Origin: an uncultured Lachnospiraceae bacterium | Lineage (GTDB): Bacteria; Bacillota; Clostridia; Lachnospirales; Lachnospiraceae | NCBI GenBank assembly: GCA_910589385.1 | Contig: CAJUTU010000063.1 | Coordinates: forward strand, 1-18,344 | DNA length: 18,344 bases | Direction: 5' to 3' | Part shown: piece after piece, positions 13,558-18,344 of the stretch | Layout: each line of letters starts with the position of its first letter | Position numbering within the stretch: the stretch's first letter is position 1 | Made by a program: the position numbers and the translations under genes | Notes under the pieces: model-generated | Told to the model about the DNA's origin: nothing | Seen by the model: only the letters and a program-made list of their open reading frames with translations | The model's database searches: none

Positions 13558-15669
13558 TTACGAAAGCGCCCGCATCTGTTCAATCAGGGAATCTTTTTTC
13601 TGCCTGTGTACCATCCAAACGGACAGGAGCAGTTCCACTGCAAACAGCGCCAGCAGGAACAGCCCCATTTCCAAAATCGGAAATTGATACGGGACAATCT
13701 TTCCCGCAAAGGCTATTTTGCTTATTTCCCTGGAAACCACAACTGCAGCCGGAAGTCTCGCAATCAAAACTGCCAATGCTGTAAAGAGCGCATAGCACAG
13801 GCCCTCGCAGATGTTCATTTTACATAGCTGTTTTCTAGTCAGGCCAATGGAGCGCAAAATGTTGTTTTCCCGTGTTCTGGATATCTGGTTCGAAAGGGTC
13901 GTGTTTATGAGGTTAATCACACCAAACAGGAATACCAGCCACGAAAGCGCCTGCATACTGCCAAACATGATCCTGCTTTGTGTTTCCTCATATTCCAAAC
14001 TTTCAGCAAATGTCCATAATGAAATATCTCTGTGGTTTGCAATTAAATCTCTTAAACCTGCTTCCACACTCTGCGCCTTTTGGGGATCGCTTACTATATT
14101 CCACGAATAATCGAAATTCTCAATCTCAGGGAATAATCCCTGTGCAAGGTCTCTGGAAAGAAAAACCTGCGTAGAATCCATTGCCAGGCTGCCATGCCCG
14201 TTTGTAACCTTCTTTGTATCAAAAGTACCTGCTAAAGTAACCGGAACTGTCTTTTGTTCTACCGTAAGTTTTAATGTCTGTCCGATCTTGATATCTGTGG
14301 ATCGTCCAAGATATTTATACACGCTTTCAGCGATTAAGATTTCATCCTTATCTATCGGCATACTGCCTTGGCGATCTTGTCAAAAGAGCAGAAGCAATGA
14401 TCAACAGAAAAATGCCGCCTAAACTTAAAGAAGCTACAATAGCGGTTGTCTTTTTACGGTCACGCATGAAGTTTGCGATTCCCATGGAAACGGGATTAAG
14501 CCTGATGTGTTTCCTCCGCCTGTGTACGGCGTCTGGCTCCGGCGAAAACCGGACTGCCTCCACGGGGGAAATGCCGGAAGCTATTTTCATCGGCTTGCGG
14601 ATGGAGACGGATACCATAATCCAGCAGATTACTGCCGCTAAAACAGCAGCCAGCGTATTATACAAGACGTGAAATCCTTTCGGAAATAGTAGAAAGCTGC
14701 CAGACACTCCCAACACTGTTCCAATCAGAGTCCCGATACTGCCAAGCTTTCTCCCCTCGCGCTTTACAATCTGTTTAATCTGCTTCTGCGTTGCGCCAAT
14801 CATCCGAAGCTGCCCGAAGCTTTGTATTTTATCGTTGACGGAGATACGGAAAATGCTCTGGATCACCACATATCCGCCAATCAGGACGAGAAATGCGATA
14901 CCGCCGACGGCCGTAAAATCTATGGTTCTTTTATAATAAGTAAAATATCTGCTGTTCATTCCCACAGGCGGCAGCCCATATTTTTCCGTAATCTCGCGGC
15001 AGGAAGCCGTCATGGCCGCCTCATCCAGTTTCGTGTCATTCTTAAAATGCACATATGCACGATATCCCACAGGGTCGAATCCTGCCCACTCTGTCAATGC
15101 AGCGACAGGACAAAAGGACAGATATTCATCTCCTTTTCACCTGCGCTGTCCATAATGCCAGTAACGATATAACCGCCATGAAAACTCTCTGTATCTAAGG
15201 TCACCGTGTCACCGATTCCGGCATGATTTCCATAGGCGGAAAGGAAATATTTACTTACAGCAACTTCATTTGCTTTTTCAGGAACCCGGCCCGTGAGCAG
15301 CTTCATCTGGCCGCGGGCGGTATCCATCATTTCCTTATCCATATACACATAGGACGCTGTATACCCTTGCCCCACGGGTTCCTGACCGAGCAGATAGCAG
15401 CCGCCCACGCGGGCAAATTCCGGCTGTTCTTTCAGGATTTCAAGATCCGCTTCGTCAATCCCCTGCCAGACCGCCTCATACGTATCCGCAACCTGACTGC
15501 GCTGTATTTGTGCAAGAGAAGCGGACGCAGTTCCCACAAAGCAGAGCAGGAATGCCGCCAGGGCGACCGCAATGATCACCATCCGGTTCCGGCGTTTCTC
15601 GCTTCTAATGCTTTTTTTCGCCAGCTTTTTTGTAACTTGGCTGGTATCGTTCTCAAAAGGCCATGTCAT
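13558..15669 (-). pseudogene. FtsX-type ABC permease, second copy, frameshifted and internally deleted
   Basis: Three consecutive pieces read as one permease paralogous to the upstream gene. 15669-15094 (MTWPFENDTSQVTKKLAKKS..., first helix and extracellular domain) ends at a stop reached through a one-base loss near 15096. 15097-14348 (LTEWAGFDPVGYRAYVHF, FtsX block SFGQLRMIGATQKQIKQIV) follows in another frame. 14361-13558 (second FtsX block, NNILRSIGLTRKQLCKMN) returns to the first frame. Between the second and third pieces about 90 residues of the second extracellular domain are missing; the whole is 276 nt shorter than its neighbour. No slippery sequence is seen at the frame changes. Its start has its own RBS (GGCAGG/AGGAG) just after the upstream stop. 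An active permease is unlikely. Confidence 0.85.
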
Positions 15670-15682
15670 AACCTGCCATCTC

Positions 15683-18070
15683 CTATTCCGTTATGCGAAG
15701 CTGCTCTACCACGCTGTTTTTTCTGCAATACCGATCCGCCCATTTTGTAAGCGCTAATTGAAGCATAAAAACCAATAAAACATATAAGAGAACAGGTACG
15801 GCAGGGAACGTGTAATTTATAAAGCCAAATCCGGGCATATTCCCCACGGCAGCACATATTGCTTTCCCAATCCCCAGACCGCAGACAAGGGAGACGGCAA
15901 AACTGCCAAGCGTTTGAAATCCGTTTTCAAAGCCTATCATATGATAAAGCTGCCTGCCGCCCAGGCCAACCGCCCGGAACAACCCCATTTCTTTCCTTCT
16001 GGAAATGATATTCGTCATACTGGTATTGACCAGATTGATGATACTGAACACGACAATAACTGCCAACAGCGCATATGCCGCAATAGAAATTGTGCTGAAA
16101 ACACTTTTGTATTGCATTGTCATATCTTTTAATGTCTTTAGACGCAAGGTATCGCTTGCTGAAACCAGCGAATATAATTCATCTTCAATTCCGGCATCAC
16201 TGTCTGTCTCTGCCCGGATCACAAATGCACTGTTTGCATTATAGGGAACCATCTGTTCCATTTCAGCCGCGGGCAGGATAAAGCTGGCAGAACTGTCTCT
16301 GTCAAAAATAACAGCAGATACGGTATAGGTCATATTACTTTGCGGGCTGTTTCCTGCCAGTGAAAAAGCGATTGTATCACCTACATCATAACTCTTATGC
16401 AGATATTCTAATTCCGGACTTCCCGTGTTAATGATAAGGGAATTTTCCCCTGTATGGCCGCAATCCGGCAGTTTCCCTGCCATTACCCAATCCTTTAATT
16501 CCTCATAATCTTCTGTGTTCATACTCCGGATTGCTGTCTCCGCTCCATCTATCCCGGCGAATATTTCCTGCTGGCGGATGACTTTCTCTACCCCATCGAT
16601 GGACAGAATATGACTTTCCAATTCATCTGTCAGCAGATTGTTTTCCTGTAAATCCGTAAGGGAAAACGCAGGCGTGACCAGCGAGCGGTTCAGTTCCACC
16701 ACATAACTCCCCTCGTAAGGAAAACTCTGCTTCGCCCTCTGCCCAGGATCAAGAGAGGACAACAGGGAAGAGATCCCTACAAACATCATTCCGCTTAAGG
16801 CCAGCGTGGCAAAGGTCAGTATGCTTTTCTTCCTGTTACGGAACAGATTCATAGCCGCAAGTGAAAACGGTGTAAGATGTTTCCCGCTCTTTTTCAACTT
16901 TTTTGTTCCAATATATCCGCTGTAACGGAATGCTTCCACAGGTGAAACCGACATGGCAATCTTTGCCGGTTTTAAAATAGACAGCCTTACACAGACAAAT
17001 ACCACTATTCCTGACAAAAACGCGGTTATCATATCAGGAAACGTCTGAAAAGCGTTCCTGTCTGTCAAAAAGGACAACATTACGCCTGCCGCACACCCCA
17101 ATGGAATAAAGCGAAGCGCAAGATAATTCCCTTCTTTTGAAATAATCTGTTTGATCTGCCTCTTTGTAGTGCCGATTGTACGAAGCTGTCCAAAGGATGT
17201 CACATTATTTATTACGGAAATATAAAATATATTGTAAACAACCAGAGAGCATATGCCAATCAGAACCAGTCCAACGAGCAGAACGGCCAGCACCGTCTCC
17301 TTCGACAGATTGTTGCTGTCAATGTACAGATTATTAATCTGAATATTGTCTGCAGAAATCCCACAATCCAGGCCAATATTCCGTACCAGTTCTTTCAATT
17401 CCTGATTTCTATATTTTACAGAATCACGGACTGAAATCATAACCGCTGCAGGTTCAGCAGAAAGCGCAGAATCCTCCTGCACAAAATCCTGGGAAACGAC
17501 AGCGTTATACGCTACCCTGCCTCTGTCATTTTCAGCAGTTGTCTGGATAAACCCTGTGATCCGAAATTCTTTTGTGTCTAACTGGCGGCTCGCCTGATTG
17601 CGGTAATGAAGGGTTATGGTGTCACCGATTCCCGCATTTAGATGTAAGGCATCTATATATCCCTTTTCTATCAGCAGTTCATCCGCCGCCTGCGGCATAT
17701 GCCCTTTGGTCAATGTGATATTGGAGAGCTGCATGGTTGTTTCATCTGAACATACCATGCTCATTGTAATGCCCTTCTCCTGCTCCGTCATGCCGACAGA
17801 CTGGTACACGCCGGTTTTTTGGATACGGGGATCTGCCTTCAATAAGGAAATATCCTCCTGTGAGAGGTTCTGGAAAATCCCCTGATAGGAAGTTGATGCC
17901 GCGTATTCATTTGTAATGTTATATGCATAAGAAGAAATAAACGCCATAATGGCCGCAGCTATAAAAATAATAACCCCGATCAGGCGGTTCCTGAAACAGT
18001 CCTGCCCAAGACGGGCATTTGACAGCCTGCGGGTAACGGCGCTGGTGTCGTTCTCAAAAGGCCATGTCAT
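15683..18070 (-). CDS. FtsX-like ABC transporter permease, 795 residues
   Basis: An intact two-FtsX-domain permease with about eight transmembrane helices. One helix near residue 30-50 is followed by an extracellular domain of about 200 residues. Three helices around 260-375 carry the FtsX signature SFGQLRTIGTTKRQIKQI. A helix near 425-445 leads to a second extracellular domain. Three C-terminal helices include the repeated signature KEMGLFRAVGLGGRQLYHM. Such permeases work with a cytoplasmic ATPase in MacB/Bce-like systems for peptide export, antibiotic-peptide defence or mechanotransmission, not simple import. The ATG overlaps the ATPase stop (ATGA) and GGGGAGG precedes it. Its first 30 nt are almost identical to those of the downstream copy. 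No substrate can be assigned. Confidence 0.93.
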   Translation of the reverse strand: MTWPFENDTSAVTRRLSNARLGQDCFRNRLIGVIIFIAAAIMAFISSYAYNITNEYAASTSYQGIFQNLSQEDISLLKADPRIQKTGVYQSVGMTEQEKGITMSMVCSDETTMQLSNITLTKGHMPQAADELLIEKGYIDALHLNAGIGDTITLHYRNQASRQLDTKEFRITGFIQTTAENDRGRVAYNAVVSQDFVQEDSALSAEPAAVMISVRDSVKYRNQELKELVRNIGLDCGISADNIQINNLYIDSNNLSKETVLAVLLVGLVLIGICSLVVYNIFYISVINNVTSFGQLRTIGTTKRQIKQIISKEGNYLALRFIPLGCAAGVMLSFLTDRNAFQTFPDMITAFLSGIVVFVCVRLSILKPAKIAMSVSPVEAFRYSGYIGTKKLKKSGKHLTPFSLAAMNLFRNRKKSILTFATLALSGMMFVGISSLLSSLDPGQRAKQSFPYEGSYVVELNRSLVTPAFSLTDLQENNLLTDELESHILSIDGVEKVIRQQEIFAGIDGAETAIRSMNTEDYEELKDWVMAGKLPDCGHTGENSLIINTGSPELEYLHKSYDVGDTIAFSLAGNSPQSNMTYTVSAVIFDRDSSASFILPAAEMEQMVPYNANSAFVIRAETDSDAGIEDELYSLVSASDTLRLKTLKDMTMQYKSVFSTISIAAYALLAVIVVFSIINLVNTSMTNIISRRKEMGLFRAVGLGGRQLYHMIGFENGFQTLGSFAVSLVCGLGIGKAICAAVGNMPGFGFINYTFPAVPVLLYVLLVFMLQLALTKWADRYCRKNSVVEQLRITE

Positions 18071-18344
18071 GATCTGCCACCTCCCCTGCGAGGCACCGCC
18101 CTCTTTCCGGTTCCTGGCAGCATTTCATCAGAAGGCTTTCCTAAATCGCGTCGCACTTGCTTTCCTTTACAAGGCCGCGCCCCCTCACTGGCGTTCGAGG
18201 TCAGGTCATTGGAAGGCATCCTAAAAGCACTCCGCGCTTGCCTTCCTCCTCCAACAATCCTGCCATCCTCAATTCGGACTATGCGGTCGGCAAGCTGGGC
18301 AATCTCGTTATTATGGGTAATCATGACAATGGTCTGGTTAAACT
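18067..18344 (-). CDS. ABC transporter ATPase, C-terminal end, with repeat-derived tail
   Basis: The frame is open to the window edge and reads FNQTIVMITHNNEIAQLADR, holding the H-loop His of ABC ATPases, then IVRIEDGRIVGGG, the usual end of MacB/LolD-type subunits. Instead of stopping, it runs on for about 57 residues of basic, low-similarity sequence. Two related blocks in this tail (GRQARSAFRMPSNDL and GKQVRRDLGKPSDEM) lie exactly 27 codons apart, reflecting a DNA repeat. Walker A, Q-loop and signature lie beyond the window. The stop overlaps the permease start, so the two are translated together. The ATPase would energise the permease at the inner face of the membrane; whether the tail matters is unknown. 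Confidence 0.85.
   Translation of the reverse strand, partial: FNQTIVMITHNNEIAQLADRIVRIEDGRIVGGGRQARSAFRMPSNDLTSNASEGARPCKGKQVRRDLGKPSDEMLPGTGKRAVPRRGGGRS
18131..18246. repeat. Two imperfect 35-bp repeats inside the ATPase tail
   Basis: 18131-18165 and 18212-18246 align without gaps at about 71% identity and are 81 bp apart, so they stay in one coding frame. The second has inverted ends (GGAAGGC at 18211-18217 and GCCTTCC near 18240-18246), the first a degenerate version of the same. They look like REP-type or MITE-like palindromes inserted near the end of the gene. Confidence 0.6.

Noticed and set aside
14348..15100. Programmed frameshifting in the second permease or in the GNAT chimera
   Set aside because: No slippery heptamer or downstream structure is seen at the junctions, and large internal segments are missing as well, so mutation is simpler.
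15223..15750. Plus-strand ORF of 175 codons
   Set aside because: It is the antisense shadow of the second permease's N-terminal region and lacks a start signal.

Overview
The window looks like accessory DNA from a low-to-mid GC Bacillota (Clostridia), most likely a gut Lachnospiraceae. This rests on gene content (ICE-type tyrosine recombinase, AgrC-like kinase with LytTR regulator, two-FtsX-domain ABC permeases, CPBP proteases), strong GGAGG ribosome binding sites and TTG starts. The assignment is inferred from sequence character; no search was run.

Layout. (1) 1-530, plus strand: the C-terminal part of a tyrosine recombinase, probably the right end of an integrative element. Every other gene is on the minus strand. 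(2) About 650-9850: a one-way array of small single-domain enzymes: acetyltransferases (GNAT), two CPBP intramembrane proteases, a transglutaminase-like protein, an aminoglycoside-nucleotidyltransferase-type protein, an IS200-type transposon, an adenosine-deaminase-like hydrolase, an alpha/alpha-barrel repeat protein and small hypothetical proteins. (3) 9905-11166: a structured palindrome and two Lys/Glu-rich coiled-coil proteins of unknown function. (4) 11266-13490: an AgrC-like histidine kinase and LytTR response regulator behind a clear sigma-A promoter. (5) 13558-18344: an ABC transporter operon with the ATPase C-terminus, an intact 795-residue FtsX-type permease, and a broken paralogous permease.

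The main observation is gene decay that a plain ORF list hides. One CPBP gene and the repeat-protein gene each end early at a TGA, beyond which the same frame continues with convincing protein sequence (probably TGG to TGA). A GNAT-transglutaminase fusion is split by an in-frame TAA. Two GNATs are fused into a chimera with two frame changes. Another GNAT has a TAG and a frameshift. A further GNAT survives only as an internally deleted gene and a detached C-terminal copy, which flank a CPBP gene as a 96-bp direct repeat. The nucleotidyltransferase lost its N-terminus at an IS200 end. The second permease has a frameshift and a net 276-nt loss relative to its neighbour. The apparently intact set is the 161-residue GNAT, the adenosine-deaminase-like gene, the small hypothetical proteins, the TnpA, the two-component system and the first permease.

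I see no CRISPR array, rRNA or tRNA, and no undescribed system I would claim with confidence. The best candidates for novelty are the coiled-coil pair beside the two-component system, the repeat-derived tail on the ABC ATPase, and the decaying one-way array of modifying enzymes.
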